NCBI RefSeq assembly: GCF_900105455.1
Contig: NZ_FNSF01000007.1
Location: 656,820-720,819 of the forward strand
DNA: 64,000 nucleotides
DNA from: Tenacibaculum sp. MAR_2009_124
Lineage (GTDB): Bacteria > Bacteroidota > Bacteroidia > Flavobacteriales > Flavobacteriaceae
Reading direction: 5' to 3'
The position numbers were made by a program, and so were the translations under genes. Shown here piece after piece: positions 40,648 to 51,200 of this stretch (its first letter is position 1; the number at the start of each line of letters is the position of its first letter). The notes under the pieces were generated by a model, which did no database searches, was not told the origin of the DNA, and worked only from the letters and a program-made list of their open reading frames with translations.

Positions 40648-41733
40648 TTGAAGCTTTTAGATAGATACATATTAAAAAGATATTTGGTAACATTTTTGTT
40701 CACCTTACTCATCTTAATACCAATAGCAGTAGCTATTGATATAGCCGAAAAAATAGATAAATTTTTGAGGCATGAAAACTTAACTTTCTTTGAAGTAGTA
40801 AATGATTATTATAAGAATTTTGTTATTTACTATGCGAATACCTTCATGCCGTTGGCGCTATTTATAGCGGTTATTTTATTTACATCGAAGCTAGCTAATA
40901 ATACAGAAATAGTTGCAATAAATAGTTCTCAAGTATCTTTTACTAGATTTTTGTATCCTTATTTTGTAGGAGCTACAATCATAACAATTGTGGCGATATT
41001 CATGAATCACTTTTTTGTTCCAAGTAGTAGCAAAACCCGAAGAGTTTTTGAAAAAAAATATCTTTCAAGTAAAAAGTATGAAGATAAAACGGTAAGAGAT
41101 TTTAGCTTACAGTTAAATGATAGCACCTATATATTTATACAAAATTTTAATCTGGATAGGAACTCTGGATATAATTTCTCTAAAGAAGTGTATGATGGAA
41201 TTCATTTGAAGTATAAGTTGATAAGTGATAATATCAATTGGAATAAAAAAGACAGTACTTTTAAATTATATAATTGGAAAGAGAGAAAAGTATTTAAAGA
41301 TAGAGATAGTATTTTTACAGGAAACTCTATGGATACAACTTTTGCTTTTACTCCCAACGATCTAAATTATAAGTCGATAGTGGCACAAGAAATGAGATCT
41401 GGAGAGTTAAAAGACTTTATAAAAATTTCGAAAAAAAGAGGAATAAAAAATCTGAATGCTTATTATGTTGAATTGTATAAGAGAACCAGTTTACCAATGG
41501 CCTCTTATATTTTAACCTTAATCGCGGTAGCGTTAGCTCATAAGAAGAAAAGAGGTGGATTGGGAGTTAATTTAGCTTTGGGTATAGCAGCCATGTTTGT
41601 TTATGTGTTTTTTATGAAAATAGGAGAAGTACTAGGTGCGGTAGCAGGAGCAGATCCATTGATTAATGTTTGGATGCCAAATATTATGTTTGGGATGTAT
41701 GCAATTTATTTATATTGGAATGCAAGGAAATAA
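40648..41733 (+). CDS. YjgP/YjgQ (LptF/LptG) family permease
   Basis: This 361-residue inner-membrane protein belongs to the LptF/LptG family, the permease part of the ABC exporter that pulls lipopolysaccharide from the inner membrane. It opens MKLLDRYILKRYLVTFL, the family hallmark. It has three N-terminal helices (about 10-32, 55-80, 103-123), a periplasmic beta-jellyroll region (about 130-275) and three C-terminal helices (280-360). The start codon is TTG at 40648, one base after the tgt stop; no ATG gives the conserved N-terminus. The tgt-lptF/G-like pairing is common in Bacteroidota. Which of LptF or LptG it is cannot be decided here. Confidence 0.88.
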   Translation: MKLLDRYILKRYLVTFLFTLLILIPIAVAIDIAEKIDKFLRHENLTFFEVVNDYYKNFVIYYANTFMPLALFIAVILFTSKLANNTEIVAINSSQVSFTRFLYPYFVGATIITIVAIFMNHFFVPSSSKTRRVFEKKYLSSKKYEDKTVRDFSLQLNDSTYIFIQNFNLDRNSGYNFSKEVYDGIHLKYKLISDNINWNKKDSTFKLYNWKERKVFKDRDSIFTGNSMDTTFAFTPNDLNYKSIVAQEMRSGELKDFIKISKKRGIKNLNAYYVELYKRTSLPMASYILTLIAVALAHKKKRGGLGVNLALGIAAMFVYVFFMKIGEVLGAVAGADPLINVWMPNIMFGMYAIYLYWNARK

Positions 41734-42625
41734 ACTGAAAAATTATGTACACTTACATTTTATTGTCTTTATTTGGGGATTTACCGCAATTTTAGGAGCT
41801 TTAATTTCCATTGATGCCATTCCTTTGGTATGGTTTAGAATGTTCATGGCCGTTGGCTTTATTCTTTTGTATTTCTTGGTAAAGGGAGAGAATTTGAAGA
41901 TTGATTCAAAAGCTGTTTTTAAATTTATTTTCTCTGGAATAATAATAGCCATTCATTGGATCACCTTTTTTAAAGCAATAAAGGTTTCTAATGTGTCGGT
42001 AGCACTGGTAACAATGAGTACAGGTGCTTTTTTTACCTCAATGATTGAACCTGTTTTTTTTAGAAAAAGAGTGCAGATCATAGAAATTTTCTTAGGTCTT
42101 TTGGTAATTTTAGGACTGTATATAATTTTCAATTTCGAAAGTAAGTATACTTTAGGTATTATATATGCGTTAATTTCGTCGTTTTTATCAGCATTGTTTT
42201 CTGTTTTAAACGGATTGTATATTAAAAAGTATGAGGCAACTGTTATTTCTTTTTATCAATTATTATTTGGTGCAATAGGAATAACATTTTTTTTATTTTT
42301 TACAAACCAATTTTCACAAGAATTTTTTAATTTAAAATCGTCAGATTGGTTTTATCTTATTTTGTTAAGTAGCTTTTGTACAGCATATGCTTTCATAGCT
42401 TCAGTAAAGGTAATGAAGTATATAACTCCCTATACTGTAATGTTAACAATTAATTTGGAGCCTATTTATGCAATAGTTTTGGCCTTATTATTATTAGGTG
42501 AAAAAGAACAGATGAACCCAGAGTTTTATTATGGAGCTTTAATTGTTTTAGCAGTAGTATTGCTAAATGGAATCATAAAAAACAGAAACGTACTAACGAA
42601 AAAAATATCAGCAAAAAAAGAGTAA
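41720..42625 (+). CDS. EamA/DMT family transporter
   Basis: This 302-residue protein has about ten hydrophobic helices in two EamA repeats (about 10-135 and 150-285). It has the typical LHFIVFIWGFTAILGALISI opening and the PLVWFRM segment after helix 1. EamA proteins move small metabolites or amino-acid derivatives across the inner membrane; the substrate is unknown. The frame is open upstream to 41666, but only from the ATG at 41720 (MQGNKLKNYVHLHF) is the N-terminus family-like. That start overlaps the permease gene by 14 bp, so translation is probably coupled. Confidence 0.83.
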   Translation: MQGNKLKNYVHLHFIVFIWGFTAILGALISIDAIPLVWFRMFMAVGFILLYFLVKGENLKIDSKAVFKFIFSGIIIAIHWITFFKAIKVSNVSVALVTMSTGAFFTSMIEPVFFRKRVQIIEIFLGLLVILGLYIIFNFESKYTLGIIYALISSFLSALFSVLNGLYIKKYEATVISFYQLLFGAIGITFFLFFTNQFSQEFFNLKSSDWFYLILLSSFCTAYAFIASVKVMKYITPYTVMLTINLEPIYAIVLALLLLGEKEQMNPEFYYGALIVLAVVLLNGIIKNRNVLTKKISAKKE

Positions 42626-42663
42626 AAAAATCATTCAAATAAGTTAGCTGTATAAATTTTTAG

Positions 42664-42671
42664 TATGTTTG
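42664..42671 (+). promoter_or_regulatory. -7 promoter element of accA
   Basis: TATGTTTG matches the TAnnTTTG -7 box, 50 bp before the accA ATG. The gap after the transporter gene is about 96 bp, so accA is likely its own transcription unit. Confidence 0.55.
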
Positions 42672-42721
42672 CCTTCACGAACAACTGAATATAATTAAGT
42701 AAAAAATCAAACTATAACACT

Positions 42722-43675
42722 ATGGAATATTTAGATTTTGAAATGCCGATAAAGGAATTAAAAGAACAATTGGCAAAATGTTATGACATAGGAAAAGAAA
42801 GTGATGTAGATGTTACAGAAACATGTAGCAAAATAGAAAAGAAACTAGAAGCAACTAAAAAAGACATATACAAAAATTTAACTCCTTGGCAAAGAGTACA
42901 ATTGTCTCGCCATCCAAATAGACCTTATACACTAGATTATATTAAGGCACTTTGTGGAGATACGTTTATGGAGTTGCACGGAGATAGAAGTGTGAAAGAC
43001 GACAAAGCTATGATTGGTGGTTTAGGAAAGATTGGTGATCAATCTTTTATGTTCATTGGTCAGCAAAAAGGGTACAATACTAAAACACGTCAATACCGAA
43101 ATTTTGGTATGGCAAACCCAGAAGGGTATAGGAAGGCATTGCGATTAATGCGCATGGCTGAGAAATTTGGTATTCCTGTGGTAACTTTTGTCGATACGCC
43201 TGGTGCCTATCCTGGACTTGAAGCCGAAGAAAGAGGGCAAGGTGAAGCCATTGCTAGAAATATCTTTGAAATGTCTCGCTTAAAAACACCTATTATTACC
43301 ATAATAATTGGTGAAGGTGCTTCTGGAGGAGCCTTGGGGATTGGAGTAGGAGATAAAGTTTTTATGCTCGAAAACTCATGGTATTCGGTAATATCTCCCG
43401 AAAATTGTTCATCCATTTTATGGAGAAGTTGGGAGCAAAAAGAAAAGGCGGCTGAGGCATTAAAACTTACAGCAGAAGATGGTATCAAATTAAAAATTGT
43501 TGATGGAATAATCAAAGAGCCTTCAGGAGGAGCTCACTCAGATAGAGAAGGAACTTTTGAAGCTGTTAGAAATCAAATTATATCAACTTATGGTGAATTA
43601 AAAAGTATCGATATTACTGAAATGATCAATACGCGTATGGATAAATATGCCAATATCGGCGTTTTCAAAGAATAG
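42722..43675 (+). CDS. accA: Acetyl-CoA carboxylase carboxyltransferase subunit alpha
   Basis: This 317-residue subunit works with AccD to transfer the carboxyl group from biotin to acetyl-CoA, the first step of fatty-acid synthesis. It starts YLDFEMPIKELKEQL. It contains LSRHPNRPYTLDYI, FGIPVVTFVDTPGAYPGLEAEERGQGEAIA and the glycine-rich GEGASGGALGIGVGD oxyanion region, then ISPENCSSILWR. Length and motifs are full and normal. It has its own -7 box upstream and a terminator downstream. Confidence 0.97.
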   Translation: MEYLDFEMPIKELKEQLAKCYDIGKESDVDVTETCSKIEKKLEATKKDIYKNLTPWQRVQLSRHPNRPYTLDYIKALCGDTFMELHGDRSVKDDKAMIGGLGKIGDQSFMFIGQQKGYNTKTRQYRNFGMANPEGYRKALRLMRMAEKFGIPVVTFVDTPGAYPGLEAEERGQGEAIARNIFEMSRLKTPIITIIIGEGASGGALGIGVGDKVFMLENSWYSVISPENCSSILWRSWEQKEKAAEALKLTAEDGIKLKIVDGIIKEPSGGAHSDREGTFEAVRNQIISTYGELKSIDITEMINTRMDKYANIGVFKE

Positions 43676-43980
43676 TTGATCATAAAAAAATAGAAAAATC
43701 AAGACCGAAAGTAAATTTTACTTTCAGTCTTTTTTTTAATACCACACATCTACACTTAATAGCATTTCGCAGAAATTTAGCAGTTATCCTTATTATAAAC
43801 GGTTAATTTAAGGATGTATAGTTCTTATAATCAGATTAAAATTATACATAGGATATTTGAGTTGAATTTTATATTCATCTTAATTACTTACTTTTCTAGT
43901 ATCGTAAGAAGATTAATAATCAATGTAATAGATTAATAAAAAGCTTAAAGTTTTGTTAAGGTTTGTTAAAGTGGCTGAAT
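43676..43980. other. Gap between accA and the IS30 remnant
   Basis: These 305 bp hold the accA terminator (43701-43737) and otherwise only AT-rich sequence. There is no ORF, promoter box or repeat that I can support. Confidence 0.6.
43701..43737 (+). terminator. Rho-independent terminator after accA
   Basis: AAGACcGAAAGTAAA and TTTACTTTCaGTCTT form a stem with one mismatch, followed by a run of eight or more T. Confidence 0.88.
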
Positions 43981-44664
43981 TCAAGTCATAAATGCAACTT
44001 TTCGATTAAATAATAATTTTTCCATTTCAAATATAGGAGTTTCAAAATTAAGTCGTTTTCTGGGTCTGTTATTTAACTTTGTTTCAATCTCTTTTATGTA
44101 TTGTGCTGACAGTGTTTTAAAATCTGTGTTTTTAGGGATATACTGCCTGATTAAACCATTTAAATTTTCATTAGCCCCACGCTCCCAAGAATGGTATGGG
44201 TGTGCAAAATAATAGTCTATAAATGATTTTTCTGCTACGCTTTGATGTTCTGCAAATTCTTTTCCGTTATCGGAAGTCATCGTAAAAATATATGGTACCC
44301 AGTCTTCTAGTAGTTCGGTTATTGTTTCTTGTACTACTTTGGCTTGTTTTGATGGTGTTTTTTTCATTTTTAACATACCACTAGCTCTGTCGTTTATAGT
44401 AACGATGGCTTGTTCGTGGTTTTTACCAATGATTAAATCTACTTCTAAATCACCGAAACGTTCTCGCTTTTCGACCTCTAATGGTCGTTGTTCAATACTA
44501 ATTCTGTTTTTTATAATACCTCTATTGTCTTTGCTTGCTCCTCGATTTCGATATTTTCTACCTTGTCTGCGAAGATGCGTGTATAGTGTTCCTGATGCTT
44601 TTTTGTCATGCCAAATATGTTGATAAAGACGTTCTACAGAAACGATAGATTTTCCTTGCTTTAC
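43981..44664 (-). pseudogene. IS30-family transposase, N-terminus missing
   Basis: Reading the minus strand from 44664 to 43981 gives 227 residues of an IS30-type transposase without a start codon. An in-frame TAA lies directly upstream (44665-44667). The DDE catalytic core is complete: the first Asp is in FGDLEVDLIIG, the second in TSDNGKEF and the Glu in WERGANENLNGLIRQY. The N-terminal helix-turn-helix that binds the element ends is gone. An internal ATG at 44376 would give 131 residues lacking the first Asp, so the gene is not functional as it stands. The break coincides with a second copy of the element's 3' end (44667-44716). Confidence 0.85.
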
Positions 44665-44666
44665 TT

Positions 44667-44716
44667 AAATTCAACTAATAAATGCAACTTTTCGATTAAA
44701 CAATAATTTTTCCATT
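44667..44716 (-). mobile_element. 3'-end remnant of a second IS30 copy
   Basis: These 50 bp repeat 43978-44027 with few differences and encode MEKLLFNRKVAFIS-stop on the minus strand, the same transposase C-terminus as the neighbouring pseudogene. It is abutted to the truncated 5' side of that pseudogene in the same orientation, showing two insertions or a tandem copy followed by deletion. Confidence 0.8.
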
Positions 44717-45231
44717 GCTGAATTAAGCGCTTTTTTAATCTTTAATCATATGTTTTTGGTTGTTCATCGATTTAATTGGGTTGATAGTCTTTAATTTTGT
44801 TTGAATTATGGTTTATTTTAGCTATTTTTGAGTATGTAAATTAAATATAAACACCCCTTAAATGATGAAAACAAATACTTCTTAACAAAAATACTAACTT
44901 GTTATTGCTATTATACTGCTATTACTACTACCTTACCTAACCAATCTAAGAATGACAATATATAGAGATTTATAAATATAAGCCTCTAACAATTTGATTA
45001 GTTCATGATAAAACTCTTTCTGGAGTTTAACAACGATTTTTTTACTCAAGCCTATGCAATAATTCCCTCCCCCCCACTCATTTGGCGAGTTTCAGAGAAT
45101 CCATGAAAATAATATTAAAACAAGCATGAAGCAGTTTGCTTCATGTTGTAAATGATAAATGCTCTTATAGTATTATAAATGAGGTTGTAAACTATAGGTA
45201 GCGTATTAATAGATGTAAGTAAAATCTTAGT
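44717..45231. other. Upstream region of the second giant gene, no gene seen
   Basis: These 515 bp are AT-rich with no supported ORF. Visible items are a run of seven C (45069-45075) and a perfect 9-bp hairpin CATGAAGCA-GTT-TGCTTCATG (45125-45145) without a T-run. There is no clear TAnnTTTG box before the ATG at 45232. Confidence 0.55.
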
Positions 45232-48200
45232 ATGAGTGCAAAAAATAGAATCAAGTTTACTCAAAACGCTTTAACCATTGGTGTTTTCTATGCTGTTTTT
45301 TTAATAGTCTTAAATAGTGATATTTTTGGTTTTAGCTATGTTTTTAAAGAAGGCAGTAAAGGTAATCTGTCTTCGGATTCAAAAGTTGAAATGTTTCAAA
45401 ATGCTCTCGAGGCAGTTGAGACTAACCCAGAAAAAAGTACGGTTTTAATTCGTAATGTTAATAGTTGCGCTTATATAGATGTCAATGTAAAAGATGGTTT
45501 TTTTCTAAAATCAAAATTTCGTAGCTATAACGCTACGTTATCAACAAAAAGTAATGATTTACATATATTTTCTCACGGTAAATCGGGGGCATTGTACCTA
45601 GAAAATAAATGGTTAAATAAAAAGGAAATCCTGAAATGGATTTTAAGAACGAACCTAAAAATAACCAGTGTTTCCAATATCTATATCTACGGTTGTGACT
45701 TTGCTAAGGGAGAAGAAGGAAAAGAAGCAGTAGAATATTTGCAAAGAAAACTTAAAGCGAAAGTATTTGCTTCAGAAAATAAAACTGGAGTAAACGGAGA
45801 TTGGTTTTTAGAACAAGGTGAACTTGATATGGGAGACTATTTTAAAGGCTATTCTTATGCACTTCAAGATAGTGATGGAGATTCTGTTAATGATCTTGAC
45901 GATTTAGATGATGATAATGATGGTGTTTTGGATACTAATGAATGTAATTTAATCTCTTTTAATCTTAATTGGGCTGATTTAGGATTAACTGATGCAGGAG
46001 TAAGCCAAGCGTCAGGTCAAACCATATCTGATATGGGAGCTGCTTTAGGAATACCCGCATTAAATGGTATTGGAATTACGGTGAAGTTTAGTACTACAGG
46101 AACTCCAACTCCTACAGGAGGTTTAGTTGGTGCTTCAGGTAGTCCTTGGTTTCTATTAGCTCATGCTATTAATTCCAGCAGGAAGCTAGAAATTTCATTT
46201 ACGAGATCTTTTGAAAAGATATCCTTGATATATGATGGGCAATTTACGGAAGGAGAGTATGTGAATTTTGCGCCTTCAGGAGGTAATTTACTTCAACCTG
46301 TTGCGCCTGTAGCGGGGCTGAATATAACTTCTCAAGGAATAACCAATCCTATTGGTGGTCCAACGCTTGTTGGTACAAGTTTTCCACAATATGAAGTGGT
46401 GAATAGTTCAAATATAGAGCTTGAGGCTGGGGTTTTAGCTGGTGGTTCAAATAATTCTGGTAATGGAGTACTATTAACGATAAGGTACAGAATATGTGAT
46501 ACCGATGGCGATGGTATTGAAAATAGGTTAGATACAGACAGTGATAATGATGGTTGTAATGATGTTTTAGAGTCGGGAGGAACTGATGGAGATAATGATG
46601 GTATTTTAGACGGCACAGGTTTTGATGGTAACGGACAAGTAACAGGAGGAACTGGAGGTTATGATGGAGCAACTGGAAATGAATTTTTGGCTACTCAAGT
46701 AGTTGTAGATGCAAGTGCATTGGTAAATCAAACCATTCAAATAGGAGAACCAACAACCTTTACTATTAGTACTGCCACAGCTACAGCAACATCGGTTTAT
46801 AGCGGTTCACCTCCTTCCACCTTACCTGATTATACAGATGGTTCTGCAACAGATATTTCAGGTACAATAGTATACCAGTGGCAGGAAGACGGTGTTAATT
46901 TAGCCGATGGAGGGGTGTATTCAGGAACGAATACTGCTAATTTATCGATAAGTGATGTCACTGGATTAGATGGCAAAGTATACAATTTGATAGTAACACA
47001 TCCAGATAATTCTTGTATAAACATTCAAAATAATGCAGTGCTTACGGTAATTGATCCTTGTACCGATGGAGCTATTGTAGGAACACCAACCGCCAATGAT
47101 ACAGACGGAGATGGCATCAATGATGTTTGTGATTTAGATGATGATAATGATGGTATTTTGGATTCAGAAGAATGTAATCATACTTATTCGGCCATGCGAG
47201 TTCAGGAATTACAGGCTCCATCAAATGTTACAGGAATAAGTTTTTCTAACGATATAAGTGGTTTGTGGGAGCTTCCATCTGGTAGTGTGATAGTTAATGT
47301 AATTAATTTGAACACAAATACGAATGGAACATATGTGAATACGTCATCACTTACAGAATTTTATTTTTCAGGAACGGTTCCTGTTTTAGTCAGAGTAAGC
47401 CATGGTGCAGCTATGGGACTTGGTGGGTTTGACGGTATTGATGCCATAGATGGAACTGCTTATACTTTAGTGTCTAATTTAGACCCTCAGTTCTCGCATA
47501 CAATAACGGGAAATTCATATCAAGTTTTACATGATGGTTCCACTTCAACTACTGTCAATTCCGAATCATATGTATGGGAGTCCGAAACTAATGTAACAGG
47601 AGTGATAATAACTGCGAGTGGTAATGGAAGTGGTTATACGTTGAGCGTAATACCTGATGGTTATTTTTGCGATACAGATGGTGATACTATTCCTGATCAT
47701 TTAGATTTAGATAGTGATAATGATGGCTGTTATGATGTTGTAGAATCTGGGGGAACTGACGGAGATAATAATGGCATTTTAGATGGAACAGGTTTCGATA
47801 CTAATGGGCAAGTAACAGGAGGAGCTGGAGGTTATGATGGAGCAACTGGAAATGAATCAGCGGCTACTCAGGTGGTTGTAGATGCTTCCACACTAATAGA
47901 TCAAGCTGTTAATGAAGGCAACCCAACCACGTTTAGTATTGCTTCCGCTTCGGGAACAACGACATCAACTTATACAGGTACCCCACCATCTACCTTACCT
48001 GATTATACGGATGGTTCGGCAACAGACGTTACAGGTAGTATTGTATACCAATGGCAAGAAGACGGTGTTAATTTATCCGATGGAGGGGTGTATTCAGGGA
48101 GTAATACCGCTATCTTATCAATAAGTGATGTCACTGGATTAAATGGGAAGGTGTATAATTTGTTGGTAACTCATCCCGATAATGTCTGTATAAGTATCCA

Positions 48201-51200
48201 AAACAGTGCAGTGCTTACAGTAATAAATCTCTGTAATGAAGGTGCTATTTTAGGAACACCAACAGCCAATGACCCTGATGGAGATGGAGTGAACAATATT
48301 TGTGATTTGGATGACGATAATGATGGTATTTTAGATGTCAATGAAAATAAATGTGTTGGTGAAGGAATAGCAGCGCTTTCAGGTTTCCAAACATGGAACG
48401 GACCTAGTGGGGGAGGAGTAACAATTACGTCGAGTCAATCGGGTGATACCTCAGTATTCGAAACGGAAAATACCCCGCAATCCTATGTTATTTTTGGAAA
48501 TCATGTAATTGAAACCAATGCGGTGATAAAATCTCGTTTGGATGGAGGTTCTTTTACATTAAACTATGCTTTTAGTTCCGAAATTCCAGCTACTGAGTTT
48601 GCGTTTGTGGTATCTGATATTAATAATGGAGGTATTTTGTCTTTAGATTTGTCATCGAATACTGGAACCGCAACAATTTCAGATTTTGTTGTTTCAGAAT
48701 CAGGTATTAAACCAGACGCAACATTTCCATATGATCAGAGTACTGGACAAAGTATAGTGCCTAATGATTCCAATAGGTACTCAGGTATTATTGTAGGGAA
48801 TACTCAAGCGACTGTAAAGGAAATATCAATAACATTTGCAGGTCTTGGAACTGTTGGGACCGAAACTGTTTTTTCGAACGTACTCTGGCGCTGTTTTAGC
48901 GATTTTGATAATGATGGAATCGAAGATAGTTTCGATTTAGATAGTGATAACGATGGTTGTAATGATGTTGTAGAATCTGGGGGAATAGATGCAGATGACG
49001 ATGGGATTTTAGACGGTTCAGGTTTTGATGCCAATGGGCAGGTAACAGGGGGGACAGGAGGTTATGATGGAGCAACTGGAAATGAAACAGAGGCAACTAC
49101 ATTACAGGTAGGTACGCAACCAAGTGATGCAACTATTTGTTTAGGAAGTAATACAACTTTTACTGGAGCAGCTTCTTCATTGAGTACAACAACCTATACA
49201 GGAACAGCACCTACAACCACTCCAGATTATAGTGATAGCACGGCAGCTACGGTAGATTTAGTATATCAATGGCAAGAACAAGTAGGAGGAGCAGGAGCAT
49301 GGAATAATATTACCAATGGAGGTATTTATAGCAATGCAACCACGACAAGCTTAACATTAACAAACCCATTAATAGGAGCTTCAACTAATAAATATAGATT
49401 GGTAGTTACAAGTACGAAAAATGTATGTGCTAGTGTATCAAGTTCAGAAGCTACCTTAACAATTAATAATGTAACAGGAGGAACCATAGCAGCAAATCAA
49501 ACGATTTGTTCAGGAGAAGATCCAGTAGCATTTACTGAAACAGTAGCTTCTGCAGGAAGCGGAACCTTGAGCTATCAATGGGAAAGTAGTACTGATGGAT
49601 CAAGTTTTACTCCAATAGGAGGGGCTACAGGAACTACATATGATGTGGGAGTTCTTACACAAAATATGTGGTATAGAAGGGAAGCTTCATCTTTATTGAA
49701 TAGCGTTACTTGTACAGCATTGAGTAATGTTGTTCAGATTACAATTGATCCAGTGCCAACCATTAGTATTGATGATATTACGGTAGCGGAAGGAACTACA
49801 GCCAATTTTACGGCAACGTTAAGTCAAGCAATTGCTTGTGATGTTACTTTTGATGTAACTACAAGTGATGGTAGTGCAGTAGCCCCAGGCGATTATACAG
49901 CGCAAAGCAGTCAGAGTTATACGATTACTGCAGGAAGTACTACGGTAACGATTCCAGTAGTTACAATTGATGATACTGTTTATGAACCAACCAATGAGAC
50001 TTATACAGTAACTTTAAGTAATGTCCAAACAGGAACAGGAAGTTCGATAACGACAACAGATTTAGAAGGAGCAGGAACAATCACCGATACAGGCGATAGT
50101 GCACCAACAATCAGCATTGATGATATTACAGTAGTTGAGGGAGCCACGGCGAACTTTACCGCTACGTTGAGTAATCCATCTCAATACGATGTTACTTTTA
50201 ATGTAAGTACGAGTGATGGCAGTGCAGTAGCCCCAGGCGATTATACAGCACAAAGCAGTCAGAGTTATACGATTACCGCGGGAAGTACTACAGTAACGAT
50301 TCCAGTAGTTACAATTGATGATACTGCTTATGAACCAACCAATGAGACGTATACAGTAACTTTAAGTAATGTCCAAACAGGAACCGGAAGTTCGATAACC
50401 ACCACGGATTTAGTAGGAGCAGGAACGATTACTGATACAGGCGATAGTGCACCAACCATTAGCATTGATGATATTACAGTAGTTGAGGGAGCTACAGCGA
50501 ACTTTACCGCTACCTTAAGTAGTGCCTCACAATACGATGTTACCTTTAATGTAAGTACGAGTGATGGTAGTGCAGTAGCCCCAGGTGATTATACAGCACA
50601 GAGTAGTCAGAGTTATACGATTACCGCAGGAAGTACTACGGTAACGATTCCAGTAGTTACGATTGATGATACTGTTTATGAACCAACCAATGAGACGTAT
50701 ACAGTCACGATGAGTAGTGTAAGTATTGGTTCACCAACTCCAGAGACAATTAATACCACAGATTTAGTAGGAGCAGGAACAATCACTGATACAGGTGATA
50801 GTGCACCAACCATTAGCATTGATGATATTACAGTAGTTGAGGGAGCTACAGCGAACTTTACTGCTACCTTAAGTAGTGCCTCACAATACGATGTTACCTT
50901 TAATGTAAGTACGAGTGATGGTAGTGCAGTAGCCCCAGGTGATTATACAGCACAGAGCAGTCAGAGTTATACGATTACCGCAGGAAGTACTACGGTAACG
51001 ATTCCAGTAGTTACGATTGATGATACTGTTTATGAACCAACCAATGAGACGTATACCGTTACAATGAGTAGTGTAAGTATTGGTTCACCAACTCCAGAGA
51101 CAATTAATACGACAGATTTAGTAGGAGCCGGAACAATTACTGATACAGGTGATAGTGCACCAACAATCAGCATTGATGATATTACAGTAGTTGAGGGAGC

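Noticed and set aside
43981..44376. A complete 131-residue transposase
   Set aside because: The homology continues upstream of its ATG to 44664 without a start, so the short ORF is only the tail of a truncated transposase.
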